Source: Eumeta japonica (Eukaryota > Arthropoda > Insecta > Lepidoptera > Psychidae). Taken from it: DNA of 64,000 bases. Each line of letters starts with the position of its first letter. Position 1 is the first letter of the stretch. The notes under the pieces are model-generated. The model was not told where the DNA came from. It searched no databases and saw only the letters and a program-made list of their open reading frames with translations. Below, in pieces: positions 46,830 through 59,114 of the stretch. Where the stretch lies: contig BGZK01001272.1 of NCBI GenBank assembly GCA_005406025.1, positions 114,970-178,969 on the forward strand, read 5' to 3'. The translations under genes were made by a program, and so were the position numbers.

Positions 46830-47055
46830 TTAATTTTCACTAAGTTTATCTGTATCTATCTACCTATAAAACTGCATTAATATCCGTTCAGTAATTTCAG
46901 AGATGGATGTGAATGGACGGACAGACCCATAAATAATTTAAAAATCTTTGTTTCTCTGATATTACCGTACCTTATCATTCCCTCTCCGTTTTTCACACAC
47001 TTTCAATGTACAGACACACACGATCCTAATATCTTATTATATGTATAGATTAGCT
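46830..47055 (+). repeat. Lep1-type tail fragment
   Basis: 'atccgttcagtaatttcaga' and 'gatgtgaatggacggacag', ending 'tattatatgtatagatta', resemble the 'gttcagtagtttcggagat' tail and 'tattagtatagat' ending of lepidopteran Helitron-like repeats. Confidence 0.45.
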
Positions 47056-47059
47056 TATT

Positions 47060-48385
47060 TTTTTGCATTTCATTCTTTTTTATTTACTTTTGAAAATAAT
47101 TTGAATCGACACTAGACACGAGACACCGATAGCTTTCCTTCAAATCGAAGTTGCCTCAAGGCTCATAAAATTGAGTTGCCAAAGACGGGTTGACGTCGAC
47201 AGCCATCCGAACGAACCTCCCGACAACGCGGTGACATTTGACGGAATTCGCGGCCCTGCGCGGACGGGCGAAGCCGCGTGAGCGAAGAGCTGTCCGCGAG
47301 GATTGCCATACGTTGTAACACGCCATCTGTTGTCGTTTCGTTTATCCCCTACGAAGGACAAGAAATGATAATAATCCGATCGCCTAAAGGGCTATTTGGA
47401 TGCGGCAGTTTTGAATTCTGAGTTTGAAAGAGGTCTGCGGAAACTTAGACACGAGACGGCCGGATTTACGATCGTAAAAGTTATTATAACTTTTGTCGCT
47501 TCCGTTAATATAAGGCGTCAGAAACCTTCTCAGAAAGAAGTTACAGCAAAATTGTATTAAAAAAAAATACGACAAAGAAATTTTATACATTTGTTTGGGT
47601 GTCGTATAAAGAGAGATTAGAGTAACATAGAATATTTAGTTAACGTACTATCGATGAACGTTAGCTTGTCCTTAGTAAATTTTATATGAATAAATATTGA
47701 AGTGGAAAATGTTATTATCAAGACATTTTACAAATAAGAATGCGTTACAATAATTTTGAATTCTTGAAAGTTTTAGTATGATTGTTATTTTATAGCAGAT
47801 TTATTTCATATCATTGTTTAATATTGTTGACGTTACGTGCGTGCGACAATCTTCAATACCGAACTAGTGGCAAGGATTACTATTTTGGTCGCTAAAATGC
47901 CAGCGGCAGTCTGAAATAAGCATTTAATGTTTTCGTTTGTTAACTCTTTCGTCCTTGTAATTTTCATTTGCATAGTTCTTATATTTAAAGTTTTTCGTTA
48001 ATTAAATTTAAGTTTCCATATTTCTTTATACATTACTCGCATATTTCATTTTCACAAAATGAATAAATGAACGTGAATTTTAAATCAATTCCCTTTTTTA
48101 TACTAATTTATAATCAGTTTTACGTAGGAATTTCCGAATTTCAAATTACATTTATTCTTGAAAATTATATCATTTTTTATAATGTGATCATTTACCATTT
48201 TTTAATACATTATACCTAAGTAACCCGAAGAATGTATTTAAAATAATTTTACGTGCTTTCAAGGTTAACTTTTCGGCGTACAAGTTACCATCAAACAATA
48301 CAAGCTCACTCTCCAGACCAGCAGACGTGGACGGGGGAGCTTTTCGACTAACCCAATTGGCAGCTCTCTTAAGTGAGCTGACCGC
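47060..48385. other. Anonymous DNA with a CpG-richer patch at 47150-47330
   Basis: The patch carries CpG-rich words such as 'ggccctgcgcggacgggcg' and a 73-codon minus-strand frame without motif. I do not identify a gene. Confidence 0.4.
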
Positions 48386-48387
48386 AG

Positions 48388-48450
48388 ACCACGAGCAATG
48401 ATAAGTTGACAGACCGCATATCTGAGTTGACACACCTCGTACCTAAGTTG
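48388..48450 (-). repeat. Three 21-bp tandem units
   Basis: Units 48388-48408, 48409-48429 and 48430-48450 each end 'gttg' on the plus strand. On the minus strand they read in one frame as QLRYEVC, QLRYAVC and QLIIAR. The repeat is diverged but in register. Confidence 0.7.
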
Positions 48451-48454
48451 AAAC

Positions 48455-49495
48455 ATTGCCACGTCGCTATTTAGACACTCGGCCTGGGTTCGCTGATATC
48501 ACCAGATCGTCGATAGCACCATGCCGCTTCTTAATGAATGCTTTGCCGCACCCATGTCGTCGACTGCCACCTTGCACCATCTGATACCATCGACGTCGCC
48601 GTCTACTACCCCAGACACTGCAAACTTGGCTATAGATCGATAGGATTGCTTCACAATTCAAAAACAATACGTCGGCCACTAGCTCCAAGGAGCAGAAAGC
48701 CAGTGATTATCATTTGCGGATTGTTTTGTAACGAATGTATTTTATAATAGACAAAAATTCTGTTTTAAACAGTACTTGAAAAGTGAGAAATCTCAACAGA
48801 TTCTATTGCTCTCCGTTTCCCGAATTTTTGTAACGGCCCGGGAAACTTTCCCCGAGTGTGTCTCGGCTACATCGAAAGTTTTATTGGAATAGCTTTTGAG
48901 CTTTAAACTTGAATTTTAGTTATCTTTTCGCGTTTCATGATTTATAAGTGAGTTGTAAACACTTTCAGCCGCGAAAAATATTTCGCTGATTCATGAAAGA
49001 GTGAAAGCGTAGGCCGATTTAAACAAGCCAATTCGACTATTCAACTTTCGCGTACCACTTCAAAAGAAACTAATGGATTCCCCGCGTATCGGAATGCTAG
49101 CCGTTTTCACTTTCATGGATTTCAACGAATTTTCAGTCAAAGGACTCCGCAGCACGAACGAAGTTCCACGAATTATCTATTCCAGAATCCTGAGTTTAAT
49201 TCCAACTTGGTTAGTTTATGTACGATGTTTTCGCAGACTAACGATGAAATCTCCACACGTCTTAGTTCGTATCGTAATGCGTAAACTTTTCAATTAAACC
49301 ATACGAAGTAAATGGAATTTGATCAAACAGTCTTTCGTGTCACTTTGTTTCAAATCTGCGCGTGTTTGTAACGACGTAAATAGATGTTTCAAATAAAATG
49401 TTGTACCAGGAAACACGAGTTTTACGACTTTTCAGTTTTAAATAAAGGATTTTCTTTAATGTAATATAAATGCTATATCAAATATATATTGTATA
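48455..49495. other. Anonymous DNA, moderately GC-rich
   Basis: The stretch 48460-48720 has overlapping 69-73-codon frames on both strands, and 48790-49310 is free of recognised repeats. Neither shows a domain I know. Confidence 0.4.
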
Positions 49496-49499
49496 TAAT

Positions 49500-49625
49500 A
49501 GCGCTTGCCTGCGTTATTATATATTAAGTTGTAAATCGGAATCGCTATTTTGATTTGATCCTAATCTGGATCCTAATTCCGACCGCAATCCCGATTGAAA
49601 CCCCATTTTTAATCCAATTTTCAAT
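49500..49625 (-). mobile_element. Helitron-like fragment with hexamer array, copy E5
   Basis: 'tagcgcttgcctgcgt' followed by an array of 'gatcctaatctggatcc' words repeats the order seen, inverted, at 16479-16640. Confidence 0.4.
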
Positions 49626-49629
49626 ACCG

Positions 49630-50210
49630 GTTCGAACTGAGCAAATGATTAAAATTCATTTTAGCAATAATCAAAAATATTAATGTGCCTTTATTTAATA
49701 AACATTTTTCTAATGAAAGGAGAGTGCTCCAATTCGCTATGGGACAGAGGTCTAATTAAATTCATTGTGTTCATTTTCAAGATTCATAAGTTAATTATAA
49801 AATCAAAAAAAAATACTGTTGTTGCCCTAAAACTATATAGTGGTGTCATTTGTGTGTCATTTTTATTTCACTTTCTAATGTATTTTTTGTGGTGTTTTGA
49901 TGTGGGTAATAACGTAATGTAAAATCACAGAATCATAATATAAAGTGAAATATAATTAAATAGATGATTAAATATTGAAAACGTGCTATAGTAATAATAT
50001 CTGACCCCTGCTGTTAATTTATTTTGTTTCTAATCGGATATTATCACTTTTAAAATGACCAATCTCTTCTAATCCATGCGATTTGTAATTTAATTCACAT
50101 AATTGCGTAACAACTAATAACGATTAAAGCATTTTTATACGTTACTTATACAACCTGCTCGTACAAACTCTGAAATGAATGATATCACAAAAATATTTAA
50201 TATTAAATTT
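49630..50210. other. Anonymous AT-rich DNA
   Basis: A 79-codon plus-strand frame (49683-49922) is hydrophobic and low-complexity. I do not call it. Confidence 0.45.
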
Positions 50211-50214
50211 TCGA

Positions 50215-50450
50215 CCGCGACAGATAAAAATTGCATTTGCCCACGTGGATAAAAAATGCATGCCTTCATCTTTTATTTCGTTTAATTTTGCTGATAATCC
50301 TCATCCCGGTCTCGCTTTTGATCCCTGTTCCTGCATCCGCCTGCGCAATTTTGTTTCCAGTCTGGCTCTCAATTCCGATCCTGGTCCCGCTCTTGATCGG
50401 ACTTTCCGTCTCTTCCCTTCCGATTCGGCTACCATTGCATTTCGACAAAG
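50215..50450 (-). mobile_element. Helitron-like fragment with hexamer array, copy E4
   Basis: 'gcatttgcccacgtgg' is followed by a long array of 'gatcctggtcccgctcttg' type words. Three overlapping frames of 60-106 codons come from the array and are not genes. Confidence 0.5.
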
Positions 50451-50499
50451 CCAGTTGAAAATATTAACATATGGGGCATATTATTTTGAGATAGTGTAA

Positions 50500-50700
50500 C
50501 TTTTTATACGTGAAAGAATTTTTAAAACAGGTTTCGTTGTACGGCTGCGTGGATGAAGCCGGAGATAAATATTAATAACCTATTTTAATCAGGGATAATA
50601 TAGCTTTTTACTAGTGAAAGAATTTTTAGAATCGTTTGAATATTTCGCTTTAGTACTACAAATACAAAGTCGAAGCCGGAGACAAATATTGTTTCTATTT
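50500..50700 (+). repeat. Tandem duplication of a TE fragment
   Basis: 'gtgaaagaatttttaaaa' at 50510 and 'gtgaaagaatttttagaa' at 50614, and 'gaagccggagataaatatt' at 50555 and 'gaagccggagacaaatatt' at 50672, are parallel pairs. The spacing is 104 and 117 bases. Confidence 0.7.
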
Positions 50701-50704
50701 TTGT

Positions 50705-53700
50705 CGCAAAGGTTTTCAGGCGAACGTACATCGTGTCACCCGTACCATAAAGTTTCATCGTAGTCGGATGAATGCTTTAGACACGCATAGAAAAAGGAAA
50801 AATACACATTAATTTTTATATGTCAGGTAAGCAACGAGTCATGAATTGAAATTTACTTAAAAATTTGATCCAAACAGACTCTTTTCATCATACATATCAC
50901 GCAATATTTATTTTTTGGATGTGACTGCTCATATGCATATATACAGATACCTGCTCCAATAATCAAAATTGAGCCTGGTCCGATAACTATTACCTATTCC
51001 ATAATACAGTTCGAACAAACAGACAGACACTTAATTTTATTTTACGCAATAGATACAGTCATAATCCCGTTCAAAGGTTTTGATGATTTTTTTTTCTTTG
51101 TATTTTTTTATCTGTAAAATGATATTTAAATTAACAGCATGCAACATTCACGGAACCCGTTACAACCACACGGGGTTAATTAATAAAGTTAGTCGTATAC
51201 TGCAAACATCGAAGTAGTACACTCTTTCAGTACAAACACCGAAATTGTATGGCCCACATTAGGTACTAAATGTGTTGTTGAATAGGCAAATTCAAACTTT
51301 AGTATTGAACACAAACTTCACGAAATTAGAAAATTACTGCTTCTGCCGTAGGCTCTTTTGGAATAGGTCGAGTCGTCTCCTACCGCTTTCAAAACAACCG
51401 GTGGCGTAGTAGGAACGACCACACTTAACATAAGAGACAAAATGTTGACCAGAAAAATATAATATTTTATGATAAACTTAGTAATCTTGATGGGAAATCG
51501 ATTCATTATAACTTTAATCGTGAATTAATGTAGCGATAATAGTACAAATTTTAATGTTAATTAGATTTGATCAAAGCTCTACTTTCTGTTTTAAAGAGTA
51601 GAATGGAAAAATTTTTGACAGTAAAAAGTCATTCTTCTAATATTATAAATAATAAAGTAACTTTTTGTGTTTATCTGCTATTTATATTTTTACAACTAAG
51701 CCATCGAACCGGTTTTGATGAAATGTACCGCCAAGATAGCTTAAATTCCCGAAAAAGATTTAAGCTACTTTTTGTTTATCTATTTCTTTATATATTTGTA
51801 TATATAAAGATAAAATAATCTGTATATTAGAAAGAAAGAGGAAGGTCAAATAAGGAAATATAATGGAACGAATACCGTAAAGAAAACGAGAGAGAGAGGG
51901 AGAAATTAAAGCTAAAAGGAACAGAAATTCACATCGGTAATACGACCAAAATCGAGGTTGATAATTAGATCTTAATCACATTCAGGATCTATATTTTAAT
52001 AAAGTTCAAAATTCGATCATGCCTGTTTACCCACGCAGTTGGAACTGCGGACTAAGGCTAGTCCTATATGAAAATTACGCCTGTAATTCCAATGACATAA
52101 AACTGGTTATTAAAACATGTGTGAAGAAATCAGATTCTAGTTCAGTGCATACTCATGCAAGCTTTGTGTGTAAAGAAAGAACTTTTTTAACCATGAAAAT
52201 TACCATGGTGTTGAAGGTTTCCACAAAGATGCACTTAGACAAAAACGTTTGACTGAGATTTTTTGTTAATCATATTGAATTGATAGTTACTAGAAAGTGT
52301 GATTGGAAAAATGGAACTTTGCTTTATTTATCTTGAAATAGGCCTGCAAAAATTAAATCTATCCTGCTTTATGTGGATACTTTCTAATAATTTATCGCTT
52401 ACATGATATTGTAAAAGCTAAGAAAATTATATCAATCTGGGTAAATAGCATATAAAACCCTGTACCCTAATTTAAAAACAATCTTGAAATATTATAAAAC
52501 TTTGAATAATAAAAAAAGCTCATTTATTTTATGTCATCTTCAGAACGTGGATAAATATTATGTTCTAAACATAATATTATATTGCATCAATGATTTTAGT
52601 ATTTTTCTGAAACCTAAATTGTTCATAAATTATAATTTTCACAAAGAAATCTGTTATACAATCTTTTTATCCTTCAAAATGCGGCATCCTAAAGTAACGA
52701 ATTTCAATAGTTTACAACACCGCCCCAACCCTAATCCAGTTCCATGCGTTCGCGTAAAAAGGGTCACAAGCTGTTCACGTATTTAAAGGAGGGCTGGCGG
52801 AAGGACAGAGGTCCACCGCAAAGGTAGGGTTTTATCTCTGCGGCGCGGAACCCTGAAAATGGATATCGAATTACACGACGTCAGCTTTTGGCCCTCGTCG
52901 TCGAACGAAGTTGTCGCGACATGTAAATCTAATACGGTTAAAAAAATTTATACAATACCTATCGACGCAAAAATAATTGGTACTTTACGTAGATACGTGC
53001 AACGACCTCATTATGCAAAATGTACACAAGAATTGTTTTTGTAGCGTCAGCATATTATGCTCTATTTATTTACAATTATAATGGAAGCTTAAAGAAATTT
53101 TTAATTATATAAATAATTACATACTTTCATAATTATATTATTTCTTCTGTTGTGTTTGTTAACCACTTGATTATTGAAACAAAAATTTAAAAGTAGATAC
53201 GGTCAATAGCACGCAAACCGACAGAAATATCAAACATTTATTTGATTTATAAGATCACTGAAGTTCAATTTGGTTCTGTTTGTTTACTAGGAAATATAGG
53301 TTAACTAAATTTTTAAAAATTGGTATCACCGTTCTTGTATTTTAACACAAACAAAATTTAAACGAATCTACCGATGCGACAACCATTAAAATTAAACAGA
53401 TTCCAACTTAAGAATACCGCAAAATAACAGACTTGCATACATAGATGAGTATCGGATGCGTTTACGGCCTGTACATATGTAGAACAATACATATAGATTA
53501 GATGTACTCAAATAATTGGAATTTTCAGATACAATATCTCATTTCCCCATTGGAGGAAAAAACGATTATGCCGTTTGCGAGAAAAAATATATATAAATTT
53601 AACTCAAAATCATGCAGACAAACTATCAATTCAATGACTTTGTTCTACTTTGCGCACGCGACATTCATATAGTAAATGACGTCTATAGGTGGATGATCAA

Positions 53701-54305
53701 CGATGTTTTCTTGCTGGAAGTATGAATAGTGATTTTTATGATTTTTTGTGTTAGATCACAGCCTCGATCATCACTTTATTCAAAAGTTAATACATCTTCA
53801 TAAAACATGTTTCTATATTTTTTAGTGCGAAGAAGTCTGTATGAGGAAGACGATCAACTTTGCGTTTTAATTTTTCATATAGCAGGTGATCCTGTAGTAG
53901 GTGCATTACTTTTTATGCCTACGTCTACGCTGTTGGTCTCTATTTATCATCCGCGAGAAAATGATTTTTTCTTCCTCGACCCTCAATTTGTTCTTGTTCA
54001 TAATGAGAGGCTTACTTGATTTCAAAATTGCTTTTTCCTTAACAGCGGGCGCCTTGATGCAGAGCGTGTTAGGCGCCATGGATACCGCCCCGTAGAAGCT
54101 TCGTCGACGAGATCACTCCCATCTCGCTATATAAACTGCTCATGGAATATTACAAAACCGATATTTTTGCTAGGTGAGATATTACCGAAACAAGGTGCGA
54201 TATTTTTAGGGTTTCGAGCCAAAATAGCAAACACGGAATCCTCATACTTTCGTCATGTTCCTCCGTCCATATGTCACAGGCATTTTATTCAAAAACTACA
54301 AAACC

Positions 54306-54311
<6 letters not shown>
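50705..54311. other. Anonymous AT-rich DNA
   Basis: Frames of 60-100 codons occur (for example 52484-52786 plus) without motifs. Around 52780-52860 a 'gcggcgcggaaccctgaaaa' word recalls the end of the D repeats. I see no gene. Confidence 0.45.

Positions 54312-54338
<27 letters not shown>
54312..54338. repeat. TA microsatellite
   Basis: A 27-base alternating TA tract. Confidence 0.97.
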
Positions 54339-54342
<4 letters not shown>

Positions 54343-54374
54343 TTTATAGTGTATACGTGTTTAGTATGAGCTGC

Positions 54375-54416
54375 TGATATTTAAATAGATAACTAAGGTT
54401 ATCTATTTAAATATCA
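54375..54416. repeat. Perfect 19-bp-arm hairpin
   Basis: Arm 54375-54393 is the exact reverse complement of 54398-54416 around a 'taag' loop. It is AT-rich. Confidence 0.95.
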
Positions 54417-54419
54417 AAA

Positions 54420-56300
54420 ATACTTCTAGGAGGGTGGTATTGCATAGATACATGTAAGGGTAATTGAAAATTTTTTTCCGCAAAAATCGACGAGTGGCAC
54501 ATATTCAAAAGTTCTTTAAAAAAAAATTAAGGTTTCTATGCAATTTTTCTTATTACGTGAATAGTGAAAAAGTGTAACAACGTACTTTTTTCATCTGTAG
54601 CGCATTTCTTTGTAATAATGGCTTCGGAAACCTATAATGAGTATGGTCAGACATACTCTTGGCTAGGTTTTACTAAATAAGAATGGATGACGTAATCGAA
54701 CGTGTTCGACCAATCGAGTGTTCGCATTGGATGTATTCGCTCTGTTCGTTTATAATGATGTATCGGTAGATTAAAAGTGTTTCACGGTAAATACAATTTT
54801 ATATCGAGCGTCTAGCCACCAGTGTCGGGCCGTACAACAAAACTAGCAAGACAGGGTTCCCCGTCAATGCTAGAAATAGATGCGTATTTTCATTAACCTA
54901 ACGTAGCGTGTGGTGATTGTATTCGCTATCGTGACTTAATGCGCAACTAACGGGGCAAGCAAGCGGTGGTGGCGGCGGACGCGCATTAATTATGGGATCA
55001 GATTAACTTTAAATTAAGTTTAATGAGGATCGTTTCAATATTCAGAGGGATGTATAAATTAAAAACAACGCTAAAATAATTTATTCAAAGACCTGAAGGT
55101 AAATAAAATTATTCGTTGTATAAAATTTTAGGCATAGGTTTGATACAAATTATAAGCCTAAAATGTTCGAAACAGTTTTAATCTCTTCACTGTATAAGTG
55201 GAATTTCGGCCTAGTTCTCTCTATGAAAAATTTGAACATTTGCAAGTATGTGCTGATCGCAGCGACACCCACTGGCGAACGTTTTCAACTTTCTCTCTTT
55301 TACATTTTCTCTTTTCTTCCAGATTTTTTTTCCATCCGACGCACCATATTTTTAATGATATTCTGGCGAGCTAGAATACCTACATTTAGGATATAAGTCT
55401 AGGTGCCATTTTACACCCAATGTCAATTAATTCCCTTCACATAATCTTCACGACTTTTCATACCAGCATATTAAAAGTATAAGTGACTTTATTTTTGTGG
55501 TTTTGTTTTAAACAAATTCATATACATTTTTATCGTTATTTTTAAAATTGTGTATCATCTTAAAGTCTCGTAATATTCAACAACAAATAAAAATCCACTA
55601 ATGATATTACTACAAAAAAAACGTGTCACTGATAAATGTACTCAGAGTGCGTCATAAAACACATTGAATTAACATTATTTCAAACACTAAAACTTTCCAT
55701 TTTGCTGTCGTTTACAAAGTTTTAATTACGTAGTAGTTAACGGAAAATCTAACAGACACTAACTGCAGAATTCGGAAAATTTTAAACGGAAGTTAGAATT
55801 AAAGGAAACCGCATAAGCGAAGGAACGATGTATCCACGTAATTATAAATGAATCAATTTTGTCGGTAGCAACCTACCTATTTAGTCATACGAATATCATC
55901 TCTGTGGTTTCTTGGTAAAGTTTATAATGGCCTGTTCTAATAAACGGTACAGTAATTTTTTCCAGAAAATAATGTACTAGTTTTGAAGAATCTACTTAAT
56001 TAAGTACTTATGCGTTGCATTATTTCCAGCGTGCATGGTAATGTTTTTTAGAGCATAGATTGAATATGAATTTAATGTGAAATAAATAGAGCAAACAGAC
56101 ATTTTTTTTGTTAATTTCTTTTGTTACCCATTTTACTAGATCAGGTTTTTTTATATATTTCTTTTACATAATAAACTCTATTAAAGTTTTTAATGAGCGG
56201 ACGATACGAAAGTTAACGAAACATTGATAATGCTTATAATAGCTATGATAAATAAAATAATAAATCACCTTGTTACCCATTTCCTTGTTCACTGTTAGAC
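54420..56300. other. Anonymous DNA with a mixed-composition patch
   Basis: The patch 54830-55040 includes 'gcggtggtggcggcggacg' followed by 'gcgcattaattatggg', i.e. a GC-rich block beside a homeodomain-type TAATTA core. It might be conserved non-coding DNA. No gene is supported. Confidence 0.4.
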
Positions 56301-56302
56301 GA

Positions 56303-56565
56303 TATCGATATTATATCGATAGACGCAACCCTTGGCACGCGAGTTCAACGCATTCGTTATTGTTTCAATTTAAAAGTAAAATTAAAATGGAAGCGCAATT
56401 TTTCGGGCTGCAGACAGGTCTGGGTTGAGCCGTCCCGCCATTGAGGACGTCTTCCAAAGGGTCTAATTTATAACCCAATATATAAGCCCATATCCCTCCC
56501 TGCGTGCGTCAACGTCATTTCTGACTCACCGTCGGCTCGTTTTCGAACACCGTCTGTCAGTCAAA
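56303..56565 (+). promoter_or_regulatory. Candidate promoter: paired DRE sites and TATA motif
   Basis: Two exact TATCGATA octamers (56303-56310 and 56314-56321) lie 11 bases apart, about one helical turn. In Drosophila this is the DRE bound by DREF at many housekeeping promoters. Downstream are TATATAAG (56479-56486) and a TCA 30-32 bases after it (A at 56511), and a better initiator match TCAGTC (A at 56559). The region is GC-richer than its flanks. No downstream gene was found, so the direction and use are inference. Confidence 0.3.
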
Positions 56566-56569
56566 TTGT

Positions 56570-56950
56570 TGTACATAAAAAAAACCAGCCGTGCGCGAAT
56601 TGGTTTCATTTTATCGATGGTCCTTATTGTTTTAAAATTGTGAACCTTATTATTTTAAAATTTTGATTATTTTCAAAATATTTCATTTATTATTAATTCA
56701 TCGTTAATTATGTAATTATATCCTACTACTTTAAGAGAAATAAATTTATTTTAAATTTGCATGCTGGTTTATATTATGCTTGAATACGCCATTTAATGAG
56801 TTTAAATTCATTAAATGTTAGATTCTCGAATCCGCACATGTATGTACCATATGGAATTGCACGTGCATTTTTTCGCACATTTTCATAATCTCCTTCTTTT
56901 TTAAGACAATTTTTCCTAAGAAACCATAGTCGATGAAGTAATCGTTTCTG
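56570..56950. other. Anonymous AT-rich DNA
   Basis: A 67-codon minus-strand frame (56774-56977) runs into the next hairpin; it shows no domain. Confidence 0.4.
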
Positions 56951-56953
56951 ATT

Positions 56954-56998
56954 AATTGCCAGGACGTAAACGTTCACACGTTTACGTCCTGAGCAATT
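56954..56998. repeat. Long hairpin with 13-bp perfect core
   Basis: Core arms 56960-56972 and 56979-56991 ('caggacgtaaacg' and complement) surround a six-base loop. Six more pairs ('aattgc'/'gcaatt') extend the stem past a one-base bulge. Confidence 0.92.
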
Positions 56999-56999
56999 T

Positions 57000-58855
57000 T
57001 AATACACGTACACTTACGAGGTACATTCTTAGCGGTTACTAAAAAATGCACGTTCCCAAACCCACCCACCCTGTCATGCGACGCTCGAATACGGCGGACG
57101 TCGGCAGCAGTGTACAGCAAGTATGTAGAAACGCGCGGCTTTAAAGGTTTAGATATTTTATTATAAAGTGTTACGTTTACAAAATTGACGTTTTTGAAGC
57201 TAAGATTATGTGTAATTAATATTGAAGTATTTAATAATCATGCCTTTCACTGCTATCGAATATGCAAACATGATTTATCGTTGGATGATTTGCAGAGGTG
57301 ACATCGCTTGACTCTAAAACTTTATGGTAAAACTTACCCTGACAGTCAACAATCTGCGAGTTCACAAGTAATATTGCGTGCTGTCTATCGTTTACGCGAT
57401 AATTTGTTTGCACGTAGAAAATCGGAGACTATAATAATACCGTCGGCAACCCTTACATCACTGCCATAACAAGTGTCATTTGTAGGTAAGTGACTAGATT
57501 TTTTTTTAATAGTACATTGCATAGCCCGTTCGTCATGTGCCCGCGCGTCACCTGAAAGCGAGCGTGAGCGCATGTGCACCGTTTGGTCGAGCATTTCGTT
57601 GGGCTTTCTCTGTATTATTTTTATATTACACACAAGCATATTTTCAATGATATATTTTAGTTATAGTTACTTTGGCAAAGTTGTTTTAAAAAAAAGAGGA
57701 CATTATGAATATACACGGAAATAATTGATTCCATTCTGTATATATTTGCTATATTTGAGTTTACAAAAAAAAGGTTTTTTTTCGTTTTATCGTGTCCAAA
57801 AATTGATAGTACATGTAAAAATACAAATTTTGAGCCCAAAATAAGCTCTTAACATCAATATTTAGGTTTACCCTAATCTATTTTTTCGTTTCTCATAACA
57901 ATATAGGATTTTTTTACTTTCGAATTTTCATAATTTTAGTATGGTTTACCCTAGGAACAATCTATAAAAAAAGGATTTAAAGAAAATTTCGTGTTCTATA
58001 AATAATATCCTCAGCAAGAAATTCTTCAGATCAAAAGTAACAAAAATATCAAAGATCAAACATAACACCGTAAAAATTTTGAAAATTTCTAATAAGTTTA
58101 CAAAAGAATATTTTTCATATTATTTTTACTATGTTTAGTATAAAACCACATCAATTTTATTAAAATGAAATATATATTTTTCATACCAATTGTTGTCAAG
58201 AAAAGAAATTTATATTCTATTTTTACTAAAATTTATAAATGCCTAATAAAAAAATATTTTGATAACTTTATAAAAAGAAGCAATAACGCACTTATTTATT
58301 AATTCTAAACATGTGATTCACATATTTGCGCTTATTATGAGTTTTGTACTGAACTTACTGACAAGAAAAAAATATTAAGATTTTTGATCTTTATCTGCTA
58401 ACAGTAGGAAGCAGAGCAACGCAATAGAGATACGACCTTATAGACACTTGGTTGAAATAAGTTATGCAATGTTTTCATATCCGTTAACCAACTGAAATTT
58501 GAATCCTAGCATTCAAAAGAAACATCCTGTCCTCATCTAGTCCAGCAAGATCGCAAACCGTAAACGAGCAAACAAATTGAGCAAAAAGGTTCAATCGTAT
58601 GAACCCTATGGCTGCAAGACCCTTAATATCTATCCAAGTTTTATTTTTTACCATTTTCACGCGAATTCGATGACCGAAAAAAGCATTTATAACCTATAAA
58701 AAATGCTATAAACGTCTATCTATACCGACGAAAACAACTTTGACACCCTTCGGCTTGCAAACAATCTAGTATTTTAGGTTTATCGTCTTTCTCATGATTA
58801 CTTTGTATCATTCGCCTTATTTAATAGTTTATGGCTTTTTGGATTCCTTCGGAAA
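57000..58855. other. Anonymous DNA
   Basis: A GC-richer patch lies at 57050-57140 and another at 57530-57600; the rest is strongly AT-rich. No gene is supported. Confidence 0.45.
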
Positions 58856-58857
58856 AT

Positions 58858-59110
58858 TCTAAGCGACGTTGGTTCAGTGGTTAAAGACGACGTCTTCAAA
58901 TCAGACAGTACTAGATTCGATCTTCATTACGGGTGAATCCACCAATAAGCTCTAAACATAAATCAACTTAAACCCCTAAATCCGTGCCTCGGAGAGCACA
59001 CCAAGCCATCGGTCGCGGACGTTCTCATTAAATTGAAAATAACGATCTTTAGCAGCCCCCAAAACGCATTGAGCTAACGTGGAAACCTTAAGATCCAATT
59101 GAGGAAGTGT
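58858..59110 (+). mobile_element. tRNA-derived SINE, best copy G4
   Basis: The head reads 'gttggttcagtggttaa' (A box) and 'actagattcgatcttc' (B box), as in a tRNA-derived pol III promoter. The body has 'cgtgcctcggagagcac', 'aagccatcggtcgcgg' and then 'cccaaaacgcattgagctaa' and 'cgtggaaacct', which is the order of a widespread lepidopteran SINE. The cloverleaf is too degraded for a working tRNA. It would have been mobilised by a LINE partner. Confidence 0.75.
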
Positions 59111-59114
59111 AACA

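Noticed and set aside
50179..50499. Overlapping frames of 60-106 codons
   Set aside because: They are produced by the degenerate hexamer array.
58858..58935. Functional tRNA gene
   Set aside because: Box-like motifs are present but the cloverleaf does not close, and the attached body is that of a SINE.
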